Assembly: GCA_963759115.1 (NCBI GenBank)
Contig: CAVWXT010000005.1
Location: 2,480,001 to 2,544,000, forward strand
Direction: 5' to 3'
Length of the DNA: 64,000 bases
Source: CAVWXT01 sp963759115
Lineage (GTDB): Bacteria; Planctomycetota; Planctomycetia; Pirellulales; Thermoguttaceae
The translations under genes and the position numbers were made by a program. Below, piece by piece: positions 56,437-64,000 of this stretch (its first letter is position 1; each line of letters begins with the position of its first letter). The notes below the pieces were generated by a model that worked only from the letters and a program-made list of their open reading frames with translations, searched no databases and was not told the DNA's origin.

Positions 56437-58156
56437 CGCAAGCGATAGATGACGTACGTGCGGTTGTCGTAGACCGCGTCGAGTTCCAGCGGCGGGTCGG
56501 TACGTTCCGTGATCACGTAGTCGGCGTCGTACTCCTGCGCCCAGTTGCTTGAGCCGCTCCGCGCCGAGTTCGGCCAGCGATTCGTGCCAGCGCGGATCGG
56601 GCGGTCTGTTGGCCGGTGGCGTAAATGTCCTGGATGCGATCGCCACCACTCGACAATCGCGGCGGCATCCTGCGGCACGTCTTTCCAGTCGGCCACGTCG
56701 CGGTGGCCGGTGTACCACTTGAACGTCTGCGCCAGCCGCGGCGTGAGAAACCTCGCGCCCGGCGGAATCTTGCCCGAATCGGCCACCCACCGCAAGCGTC
56801 GTGCCAGCGGTCGAAATCGTCGACTAGCTGCGACCGCGGCGGCGGCGGACCGACGCGGTCAATGGCCCCGTACGACCGCGGCGGCAGCAGGACAATGCGA
56901 TCGCCAACCCGGTCGACCTTGATGTGCAGCATGGCCAGCCGCGTGCAGCATCGCCACCGCCAGCCAGCGCATAGACCAGCCACCGCTGGCCGGCCCACCG
57001 CCACTCGGCCAGCGCCCAGGCCGGCGAAGGCCGTCGCCTCCAGCGCAACGCCCAGCGGCAGGGCCACGTCGGTCAATCGGAACCAGTAGTAGCGGAGCAG
57101 GTCGGCGGCCAAGGCACGGTCCACGAACACCAGCGATTGGATGGCCACTCCGACCCAGGTGATCGACGACGGCCCCGGTCACAAACGCCCGCAACCGGCG
57201 CGACGCCTCGCTGCCGGGCCACGATCGGGCCAGCACCAGCCAGAAGACCCAGAGCAACCCATGCGCAGGATGAACGAGGCCCTTGATCCCGCTGAGGGTC
57301 AGATGGTGGGGCAACCGGTCGAAGACGTAGATTTGATGGGCCTGCCGTGATCGTCTCGCGGTCGACGCCCCAATCGAGCGTGAGCACGGGGATCAAGCCC
57401 GGGCAGCGCCAGCAGCAATCCGCCCAAGATTCCCGGCCAGAGCGAGCGAAGCGGCGGCGCACGAGTCGCTCCCCACAAAGCCGCGACCGGTGGTCGCGCC
57501 CGCCATTGGTCCCCCTGCGGTTGCGCGACGGCCGGTCGCTGCACAATGAGCCAAAGCCAAGCCACGCCCGCCGCCACGGCCGCCCATCCGCCCACCAACA
57601 CGTGGAACGCCGAGGCCGCGCCGAGCAGCCACAGGGCCCGATTCCAGCGGTTGCGCACCAGCGATTCCAGCCCCAGGAAGACCAGCACGTAGGCAAACCC
57701 CTTGGCCTCGACGCCGCCGATGACCCATTCGCCCGCCATGTGGCAGCGATCCATCAGGCAGGCGAACAGGGCCGCGGTGAGCACCGAGTACCAGGGCCGC
57801 GGCACCACGGCCACGCTCAGCCGCCGCCACGCCCAGGCCAGCAGGAGCCACGTCACAATGCGTCCGGTCCACGCCAGCGCGACCGGCGACAGGCATAGCG
57901 ACAGCCACCCGAACGTGAAATAGAAGACCTTGTGCGTGTCGGCCGACTCCATGAAGAAGTCGCCGCGAAGCCAGTCGGGGTTCCAGTAGTGGATGGCCTT
58001 GCCGAGGTAGTACGGCTCGTTCACGTCGGGCACGGGCCACGCGCCCTGAAGGCAGAAAACGGCGAAGATCAGGGCGATCTCGACGAGTGCCCGGCGGCGG
58101 GATGTCGGAGGGGGATTCGGCACGATGGTCAGTTTCCGGCGGTCAGCAATACGCAA
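56433..58156 (-). CDS. Multi-pass membrane protein (DUF6798-like; many frameshifts)
   Basis: About 570 residues with roughly ten or more helices, resembling glycosyltransferase-like membrane proteins. IALIFAVFCLQGAWPVPDVN, EPYYLGKAIHYWNPDWLRGD, FYFTFGWLSLCLSPVALAW, CHMAGEWVIGGVEAKGFAYV and AASAFHVLVGGWAAVAAG form the well-conserved first half. The later part has LTLDWGVDRETI, IQSLVFVDRALAADLLRYYW and a soluble tail ending DADYVITERTDPP and YVIYRLR. At least five frame changes lie between 57420 and 56530. The DUF6798 assignment is from memory of similar planctomycete proteins and is tentative. First gene of an operon with the NUDIX and HAD genes. Confidence 0.7.
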
Positions 58157-58252
58157 CCTTCAATCCACAATTCGGAACATACCCCGCAACCATCCGTGTT
58201 CCGCCATCCCCCGCGGCCGGTCCGAGGTTGTGAATCTTTGCAGGAAACCGCT

Positions 58253-58324
58253 GTGGGAGGCGACTCCAGTCGCCGATTGTGCGGCGAGACACCGGAAATT
58301 CGGCGACTGGAGTCGCCTCCCACA
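58253..58324. repeat. TGTGGGAGGCGACTCC hairpin (uninterrupted)
   Basis: Complete copy with arms GTGGGAGGCGACTCCAGTCG and complement. It is preceded by GCAGGAAACCGC, the reverse complement of the tail seen after the copy at 32140. Confidence 0.9.
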
Positions 58325-58459
58325 ATCGATTCACACGCTCTCAGCCTGCCGGGCGGCGCCAAACCATCGATTGTAATCTTGCCGGCGGCATTCCGGCAAC
58401 CGGTCCATTGACCGCACCACCCGATTTGCTCTAAGTTGAATGCTTCACCGCAGAACCCG

Positions 58460-58530
58460 TGGGACAGATTGCCAACCTGTCCCGATGCGCGGTGATCTGT
58501 CCCGACAGGTTAGCGACCTGTCCGCTGTCA
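58460..58530. repeat. GGGACAGATTGCCAACCTGT repeat
   Basis: GACAGATTGCCAACCTGTCC and GACAGGTTAGCGACCTGTCC are related dyads separated by GATGCGCGGTGATCT, upstream of the solute-binding protein. Confidence 0.75.
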
Positions 58531-58581
58531 ATACGCTGTCAATACGCTGTTACACGAGTCAATTCATGAAGCACACGCTGA

Positions 58582-60183
58582 ATGCCGATCTCACAACCCC
58601 GTCGCAAGTGGGGCATCCCGCCATCGTCCGCGCATCGGAACGCGGACGCGAATTGCCACCTGCTCTTGACCCTCCGCTCTCCACTCTCCGCAATCGGTTG
58701 CCTGCTTCTTCTTCTGGCCGGGTGCCCGCGTCACGAGACCGACGCGGATCGCCAGCCCGTCAAGAAACCGCTGGAGGGCGTGAAGCTGCGGCTGGCTGTG
58801 GCCGACGACCCCGTGCTGGCGGCCGCGGTGATTCGCGTGCGGGGCGAATGGAGTTCGCAGACCGGCTCGGAACTGGAGGTGGAAGAAACGACCGAGAAGG
58901 ACTTGACCCGGGCCGAGTCGCTCTCGACCGACGCCGTGCTTTGCCCGTCACATCTGCTGGGGGTCTTGGCCGAACGCGGGCTGCTTGCCGCCATCCCGCC
59001 GGCAGTCGTGAAGGGCAAGCAGTGGGCCGGCATCTTCGAACTGCTGAAGCTCCGCGAAGCCGTGTGGGGCAAAGACGTAATGGCCGTGCCGTTTGGCTCG
59101 CCGGTCTTCACCTGTTACTATCGCGCTGACCTCTTGGATAAGTTGGGCCGCCGGCCGCCGCGGACCTGGGCCGAATACGAGGAGTTGGCCGGGCTGCTGG
59201 CCAAGAACGCCGCCGGTTCGCAGTCGGAAAAGGGGCAGGGGGTGAGGGCCTGGTGCGGCACAATCGAGCCGCTGGCGCCCGGTTGGGCAGGGCTGCTCCT
59301 GCTGGCCCGCGCCGCGCCGTTGGCCAAGCATCGCGACAACTACTCCACGCTCTTCAACGTCGCCACGATGGAGCCGCTGGTGGCGGAAGCGGCCATGGTC
59401 GAGGCCCTGAAAGGACTCGTCGCAGTGGCCAAGCTGGGACCGGCCGATCCGTTCGGCTACGATCCGGCGGCGGCCCGCGCGGCGTTCTGGAACGGCGAGT
59501 GCGGCATGGCGCTCACGTGGCCCACAGCGGCCGAGCCACAAGACGCTGCGAAGGAAAAAGCTGGAAAGGAAGAAGGAGGAAAGGAAAATGGGAAGGGCGG
59601 CAGAGAGCGCATCCCCGCGAAACTTGACCCGCAGATTCGCGTGGGCTTTGTGGAACTGCCCGGGTCGGGCCGCGTCTTCAACCTTACCAGCCACGACTGG
59701 GACAATCGGGCGGAAGAGGACGACCCGCACGTGCCGTTGTTGGCGGCTTCCGGCCGATTGGGCGTGGTCAGCAAGAAATCGGCCCACGTCGATGCGGCCC
59801 TGCAATTGCTCCTATGGCTCAGCGACGACTCGATGAGCCAGCAGATCAGTGCGGCCAGTCCGGCGACGACGATGTTCCGCCAATCACACCTGAAATCGCC
59901 CGGCCGCTGGGTGGAAAAGCCGGTTTCGGCCGCGTCCGCGGCGCAATACGGCGACGCGGCCGAGGCGACGTTCCGCCACGAGCAATGGCTCGGCGCGCTC
60001 CGGCTGCCGGGCCGGGACGAATATCTGGCGGCCCTGGACGAGGCTGTTGTGGCGGCCATCCGCGGCGACAAGTTGGCGATTGACGCCCTGCTGGACGCCG
60101 ACAAGAAATGGCGCGAAATCACCGAAGGGCTTGGCATCGAGAAGCAGAAGGCCGCCTATCGGCATAGCTTGGGGCTGGAATAG
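58582..60183 (+). CDS. Extracellular solute-binding lipoprotein
   Basis: 533 residues from ATG 58582. The true start may be later, because 30-odd residues precede the leader SAIGCLLLLLAGC, whose lipobox is LAGC. The mature protein resembles family 1 (sugar-type) solute-binding proteins: VKLRLAVADDPVLAAAVIRV, LGVLAERGLLAAIPPAVVK, DVMAVPFGSPVFTCYYRADL, LGRRPPRTWAEYEELAGLL and AFWNGECGMALTWPTAAEP. A Lys/Glu-rich low-complexity loop (AAKEKAGKEEGGKENGKG) interrupts the second lobe. No ABC permease or ATPase is adjacent, so its transport partner, if any, is elsewhere. Confidence 0.85.
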   Translation: MPISQPRRKWGIPPSSAHRNADANCHLLLTLRSPLSAIGCLLLLLAGCPRHETDADRQPVKKPLEGVKLRLAVADDPVLAAAVIRVRGEWSSQTGSELEVEETTEKDLTRAESLSTDAVLCPSHLLGVLAERGLLAAIPPAVVKGKQWAGIFELLKLREAVWGKDVMAVPFGSPVFTCYYRADLLDKLGRRPPRTWAEYEELAGLLAKNAAGSQSEKGQGVRAWCGTIEPLAPGWAGLLLLARAAPLAKHRDNYSTLFNVATMEPLVAEAAMVEALKGLVAVAKLGPADPFGYDPAAARAAFWNGECGMALTWPTAAEPQDAAKEKAGKEEGGKENGKGGRERIPAKLDPQIRVGFVELPGSGRVFNLTSHDWDNRAEEDDPHVPLLAASGRLGVVSKKSAHVDAALQLLLWLSDDSMSQQISAASPATTMFRQSHLKSPGRWVEKPVSAASAAQYGDAAEATFRHEQWLGALRLPGRDEYLAALDEAVVAAIRGDKLAIDALLDADKKWREITEGLGIEKQKAAYRHSLGLE

Positions 60184-60237
60184 CTCCCACTCCCGGCAAC
60201 CGTAATGCGACGGTGCCGATGTTCTGCCGATCTCTGA

Positions 60238-60270
60238 TTGTGACTCATAGTACGTGGACCGATAATCCAC
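60238..60270 (+). promoter_or_regulatory. C-box operator and promoter of the restriction-modification control gene
   Basis: TGTGACTCATAGTACGTGG at 60239 resembles the paired C-boxes (GACT-N3-AGT pattern) bound by controller proteins. A promoter TTGTGA (60238-60243), 17 bp, GATAAT (60261-60266) overlaps it, as in C-regulated systems where the dimer activates and the tetramer represses. The ATG lies 24 bp past the -10 box. Confidence 0.65.
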
Positions 60271-60289
60271 CCCCCGTTACTTTCTGTGC

Positions 60290-60511
60290 ATGAGTCCTCG
60301 CGCCAGCATCCTCGAACGATTCGGAAACCGAGTCCGGCAATTGCGCAAGGCCCGTGGGTTCTCCCAAGAGGCTTTTGCCGACAAGTGCCACCTGGACCGG
60401 ACGTACATTAGTGGAATCGAACGGGGCCAGCGCAACGTGGCGATCCGGAACATCGAGGCAATCGCGCAAGCGTTGGCGGTTTCAATTTCTGAGTTGACCG
60501 AAGGGTTGTAA
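60290..60511 (+). CDS. Restriction-modification controller (C) protein
   Basis: A 73-residue helix-turn-helix (XRE-type) protein: ILERFGNRVRQLRKARGFSQ, EAFADKCHLDRTYISGIERG and RNVAIRNIEAIAQALAVSIS. The HLDRTYISGIERGQRN recognition segment is typical of type II R-M controller proteins, which delay endonuclease expression until methylation is established. It lies 29 bp upstream of the endonuclease gene, in the same direction, with a C-box before it. Confidence 0.92.
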   Translation: MSPRASILERFGNRVRQLRKARGFSQEAFADKCHLDRTYISGIERGQRNVAIRNIEAIAQALAVSISELTEGL

Positions 60512-60540
60512 CGCCACGCATAGCCAGGGGAAGGTGAGGC

Positions 60541-61500
60541 ATGGCAACCCGGGCGGTCAAAGCCATATCGTCATCAGGACTGACGATCTACGATTCCCTC
60601 GAAACGAGGCCGGGCTTGCACATTGAGACTCGCGCGCTCGAACGCATCTTGAACCGGGCGCTGGTCGGCCTCGATCTGAACTACCCGATCCGAACACGAT
60701 CCAAGGTTCTCAAGTCACGAGTCTGCGAGGCGCTGGGATACCCGGTTCCCAGTTCGTTTCGCCGAACTCAGCCGCGCTTCCCCGGCCAAAACTTCGACAC
60801 CTACGTCCAGAAGTCCGACAACCTGCAAATCTGGAACCAAGAAGTGGCGTCGTCGAGGCGGTACGTTTTGGTCCGAGTCGATGGCAATCAAGTCGTCACT
60901 CGCGTTAAGGTGGTGACGGGTGATGTCATCGCGAAGCTCGATCCCACCGGAACGTTGACCACGAAGTACCAGGCGAGGAGCCGCGATCCCGTAACAGAGT
61001 CGCACTTGGTGTCAAGTGCCGACACGCTCCATTTTGCGAAAAAGTCGCGCGGGCCGATGCTGCCCATCGGAGAGTTGTATGCCTGTCTGCACTCGCTCGT
61101 CGGATCGGTGATCGTCAATCCTGGAATCGACCAGGAGCGCAATCGCGGGGCCGCACTCCATGAGGCGATCTGCAAGTGCCTGAGCACACGATGGTCGGAT
61201 TGTGGGCGGTTTCCCGATGTTCCGGATCAATTGCTCGAGATCAAACTGCAGACCGCATCTACCATTGACCTCGGCCTGGTCTGCCCCGACAGCACCGAGG
61301 GCATCGCCAGCATGCCCGATTACAGGCATTGCGACGTTCGTTACGCGGTCTTCTACGGCACGATCGGCGCATCGGCAGTCAGGCTGGATCACCTGGTAGT
61401 GACGACAGGCGCCGCCTTCTTCACCTTCTTTCGCAGATTTGAGGGGAAGGTGCGGAATGCGAAGCTGCAAATACCATTACCTAGCGGTTTCTTTGACTAG
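60541..61500 (+). CDS. Type II restriction endonuclease (family not identified)
   Basis: 319 residues, assigned mainly from its position between the controller gene and the methyltransferase. A candidate PD-(D/E)XK nuclease core lies at FPDVPDQLLEIKLQ followed by TASTIDLGLVCPDS; the EIK would hold the catalytic Glu and Lys. The N-terminal half includes LERILNRALVGLDLNYPIRT and FRRTQPRFPGQNFDTYVQKS. Length is usual for type II enzymes. GGTGAGG precedes ATG 60541. Its 3' end overlaps the convergent methyltransferase gene by 24 bp. Recognition sequence unknown. Confidence 0.82.
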   Translation: MATRAVKAISSSGLTIYDSLETRPGLHIETRALERILNRALVGLDLNYPIRTRSKVLKSRVCEALGYPVPSSFRRTQPRFPGQNFDTYVQKSDNLQIWNQEVASSRRYVLVRVDGNQVVTRVKVVTGDVIAKLDPTGTLTTKYQARSRDPVTESHLVSSADTLHFAKKSRGPMLPIGELYACLHSLVGSVIVNPGIDQERNRGAALHEAICKCLSTRWSDCGRFPDVPDQLLEIKLQTASTIDLGLVCPDSTEGIASMPDYRHCDVRYAVFYGTIGASAVRLDHLVVTTGAAFFTFFRRFEGKVRNAKLQIPLPSGFFD

Positions 61501-63192
61501 GCCAAAGCTTTCCCACACGAGCCGGTTCACATCCGATTCGCGTGCTCCGTCGTCTGAGTAGCCGGCAATTTGTTCGCTGACAAGTTGAACGATCGTCTGA
61601 GCGACGGGCGATTCCAGGTCCGGCAGCGGAAACTTCTTGACGTACTGCGTCATGAACCGCCGCCTGCCCGCGTAAAGCTTGTTGTGGAAGGCAAGGTCGT
61701 AGTAGTTCGTCACGAACGAAGAATTGGCGATTGCCAACAGCAGAAGGAGCCAGTCGGACGCGACCCCCGGGCGCAACGTGATCCAGTAGCAATCGCCATT
61801 CACGACAGCGCCGCTGGCGTCGAAACAGAACCGCGGCTCTTCTGAAATGTCTGGGGCGACGATTTTCGGCTTTCTCCAGTCGATGGGGCTCTGAGGCACC
61901 CAAATCTCGTACCATTCCCTGCCTGCCTCGATAACGTAGCTGCGGCTCGACAACTGCTCTCGGTGGGATTCCAAGTATGCGCTGGCGCGGGGAAAATCCT
62001 TCAATTTGACGGCAACGCGTTTGCCATTCTCGATGGCGTGCGTGTAAAGAACCGATCGTTTGGGACTGCTGGGAATCCATCGCTGCGTCTCGACGTGCGT
62101 GAGCAGCGGGCGAAGCAACTGGGCCTCGGGCTGCAATCCGGCAGGGAGAGACCCCCAGTCGTCTCGAATGAACACGTTATCCGCGGTCGTCTTGATACCG
62201 ACACGAATGCTCGCCACGTCGTCGAAAAAACAGCGCCGCTGTGCCTCGACGCGATTCAGCCATCGCCGGTAAGCGGGCGTCAATAACGACCAGGTTTCAT
62301 CGCTCTTTGCGGCCGCAAGGATTCCCCGTTCGATCTTGAACGTGCCCATTCTCGTGCGTACCAATCCCTGGACGCGGCGATCTCGAAAAGCGTCCAAAAT
62401 GCCGGCCCGCGCAGCAACAAGTGCCGGCGTTTCGCCATTCGGTCGAAGTTCATAAACCCGGTCATACACAGGCGACGCGCCGGTGGCGACCTGCTTGCGA
62501 GCAACCACGATCGCAGGCAGTACGGCTGCGGCGAACAGCTTGGTGTCACCAAGATCGTAGATTGCCTCAAGCTGGAACTCGGTGCGCAAAAGATGACGAA
62601 GCGACGCACCGGATTTGACCGTTAGAAAACGATTCGAAGTGAGCAACCCCAGAACACCGCCGGACTTCAGCACGTTTGCCATTGCCTGCGTGAAGGCATG
62701 GTAAAGATCAACTCGCCCCGTCAATCCAAACCGCCGAGCCAATCCCTGAGCGGCGGCTGCTCCTAGAACTTGGGTCCTTACATAGGGCGGATTCGCAATC
62801 ACCGCATCGAATCGTTTCAAGACCGTGCGATCGAGATCGTCGAGCAGCGACAATTGCTCGCGTCGGGGCCCGCGGTCAATTCCTTCAATCGCCAGGAAGT
62901 CTTGCTGTCGTAGAACTACGTCACCCACGTCGGCCTTCGCAAGCAACCCAGCGGCTTGCTGCAATGCGTCCCCATCCGTCTCGTACCCAGACAATATCAT
63001 GTTCTTCCGCACCTGGGACGGCACGGCTTGAGCAAGCGCAAACAAGAGCGCGCCACCGCCGCATGCGGGATCGAGCACCTCGATCGCATTCTCGCCGACT
63101 GATAGATGCTCGGCCACTACCTCGGCCAGGAACTTCGCAAGCTCAGGCGGCGTATAGTGTACCCCGTTTGCCTTAATGCGGTCTGCCTTCAT
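61477..63192 (-). CDS. Type II DNA adenine-N6 methyltransferase
   Basis: 571 residues. NGVHYTPPELAKFLAE (motif X-like), DPACGGGALLFALA (motif I, about 41-54, binding S-adenosylmethionine) and VIANPPYVRT (motif IV NPPY, about 134-137, catalytic) give a gamma-class N6-adenine enzyme. The large C-terminal half (LTPAYRRWLNRVEAQRRCFF, VPQSPIDWRKPKIVAPDISE, NKLYAGRRRFMTQYVKKFPL) is the target-recognition part. It is similar in layout to TaqI/PstI-type methyltransferases. It protects host DNA from the convergent endonuclease. ATG 63192 (MKADRIKANG) has GGAGG 13 nt upstream. Intact. Confidence 0.93.
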   Translation of the reverse strand: MKADRIKANGVHYTPPELAKFLAEVVAEHLSVGENAIEVLDPACGGGALLFALAQAVPSQVRKNMILSGYETDGDALQQAAGLLAKADVGDVVLRQQDFLAIEGIDRGPRREQLSLLDDLDRTVLKRFDAVIANPPYVRTQVLGAAAAQGLARRFGLTGRVDLYHAFTQAMANVLKSGGVLGLLTSNRFLTVKSGASLRHLLRTEFQLEAIYDLGDTKLFAAAVLPAIVVARKQVATGASPVYDRVYELRPNGETPALVAARAGILDAFRDRRVQGLVRTRMGTFKIERGILAAAKSDETWSLLTPAYRRWLNRVEAQRRCFFDDVASIRVGIKTTADNVFIRDDWGSLPAGLQPEAQLLRPLLTHVETQRWIPSSPKRSVLYTHAIENGKRVAVKLKDFPRASAYLESHREQLSSRSYVIEAGREWYEIWVPQSPIDWRKPKIVAPDISEEPRFCFDASGAVVNGDCYWITLRPGVASDWLLLLLAIANSSFVTNYYDLAFHNKLYAGRRRFMTQYVKKFPLPDLESPVAQTIVQLVSEQIAGYSDDGARESDVNRLVWESFGLVKETAR

Positions 63193-63250
63193 CAACCCCG
63201 TTAGTCCTCCCGATCAGACGATATCTCATTCCTGGAACACGCCTCGTTGC

Positions 63251-63268
63251 GTAGACTATAAGTAACAC
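63251..63268 (-). promoter_or_regulatory. Second C-box, upstream of the methyltransferase
   Basis: GTAGACTATAAGTAACAC on the plus strand; read on the minus strand it contains ACTTATAGTC, the C-box core. It covers a likely -10 (TATAGT) about 55 bp before the methyltransferase start, so the controller could repress the methylase. Confidence 0.55.
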
Positions 63269-63376
63269 ATGTGTGCGGGCGAAGCAAGCCCTCCTTCTGA
63301 GGGAACATACGAACTTACACGATTCTCGCCAATCATACCTGCCCTTGCTCAATACTCCCCAAATATATGGGTGCGT

Positions 63377-64000
63377 CTACTTGCTCCCCAACTGAATCAC
63401 CCCGTCCCAATCGGCCGGCGGCCGGCGGTTGTGCTCGGCGATGTAGACGACGAGGAAGTCTTTGACCTGGTCTTCCGCCGGAATGCGGTGCAACAACTCG
63501 AACGCGGCCGACCAGGATCGTTTCAGGAACGCGTCGACCGCCGCCTCGTAGTATTCCAGGTGTTGGTCGGTCAGCTCGGGATATTGCGACGCCGGCGGCA
63601 GCAGCTCGCTCACCTCCAGCGGCGTGTCGAGGCCGTAGGGCCGGACGATCGCCAGCCGCCGCACTCGGGCCACCTCGCGCGGCACTTGCCGGCGGACGAT
63701 CCGGGCGGTGGTCTGCGTCCAGCAGGATCGGGGCGCGGAGGATCTTGGTCATCCCTTCCAGCCGCGAGGCAAGGTTCACCACCGGGCCGAAGACCGTGAC
63801 TTTCACCTGGTCGACGGTGCCGATCTTGCCGGCCACGGCCTTGCCCGTGGCCACGCCGATGCCGGCGTGAAAGCCGGTGGTGGCCTCGAACTCGGCCCGC
63901 ACGGCCAGGGCGGCGCGGCAGGTGCGCAGCACGGCGTCTTTCTGCGGCAGGGGCCAGCCCCAAAAGCCCATCGCGGCGTCGCCCTGGAAATCGCCCACCA
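63377..64000 (-). CDS. Class III adenylate/guanylate cyclase domain protein (C-terminal end; frameshift; runs off the window)
   Basis: The visible part is the second half of a class III nucleotidyl cyclase domain: VGDFQGDAAMGFWGWPLPQK, FHAGIGVATGKAVAGKIGTV and VTVFGPVVNLASRLEGMTKI, followed by a helical C-terminal tail (YYEAAVDAFLKRSWSAAFEL, AEDQVKDFLVVYIAEHNRRP). The frame changes near 63700. The N-terminus (metal-binding Asp and any sensor domains) lies beyond base 64000. Similar planctomycete proteins have an N-terminal CHASE2 or FHA sensor, which cannot be checked here. Confidence 0.85.

Overview
The window looks like the chromosome of a planctomycete, probably of the Pirellulales/Lacipirellulaceae kind. 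The basis is high GC, ECF sigma factors paired with membrane Ser/Thr kinases, DUF1573, PEGA and SHD1-like domains, small Cys-rich lipoproteins, and a great many dispersed palindromic repeats. No rRNA, tRNA or CRISPR array was recognised.

Layout. 1-2000: a group II intron with its reverse transcriptase. 2312-8919 (minus): a giant receptor kinase and its ECF sigma factor; the sigma gene is split by an ISL3-like insertion sequence whose ends and 8-bp target duplication can be read exactly. 9085-10436: a small acidic protein and an alkyltransferase-endonuclease V fusion. 10478-15153: a DUF11 lipoprotein between two almost identical ORF-less group II introns, each seated at the 3' edge of a hairpin repeat. 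15262-17619: a LigD-like phosphoesterase, a DUF4258/YgiT toxin-antitoxin-like pair, a membrane-anchored protein and an SMI1/KNR4 protein. 18191-22031: a nickel/cobalt ECF transporter operon. 22128-36129: fumarase, a cold-shock protein, an LTXXQ-like protein, an LptF/G permease, glycerol kinase, an SDR, 5-formyl-THF cyclo-ligase, a quinone oxidoreductase, a PEGA/SHD1 protein, and a second sigma-kinase pair. 36187-40491: VapBC and a polyamine cluster (pyruvoyl arginine decarboxylase, deoxyhypusine-synthase-like SpeY, agmatinase). 40576-50325: EamA transporter, diguanylate cyclase, YjbQ, tmk-holB, an acetyltransferase, lipoproteins, a hydrolase and a class IV aminotransferase. 50457-54029 (minus): a chain-length protein, GspA-like ATPase and tyrosine autokinase, the usual core of an exopolysaccharide/PEP-CTERM locus. 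55146-58156 (minus): HAD, NUDIX and a multi-pass membrane protein. 58582-60183: a solute-binding lipoprotein. 60238-63268: a complete C-protein-controlled type II restriction-modification system with candidate C-boxes at both promoters. 63377-64000: the end of a class III nucleotidyl cyclase.

Two themes stand out. First, palindromic repeats are everywhere, and several lie inside genes without closing the reading frame (kinase, endonuclease V, tyrosine autokinase). Others act as landing pads for group II introns. Second, many genes, including tmk, holB and glpK, are broken by single-base indels. Because housekeeping genes are affected, I treat these mainly as probable sequencing or assembly errors. 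Such genes are given as one locus spanning all frames, with the approximate shift positions.
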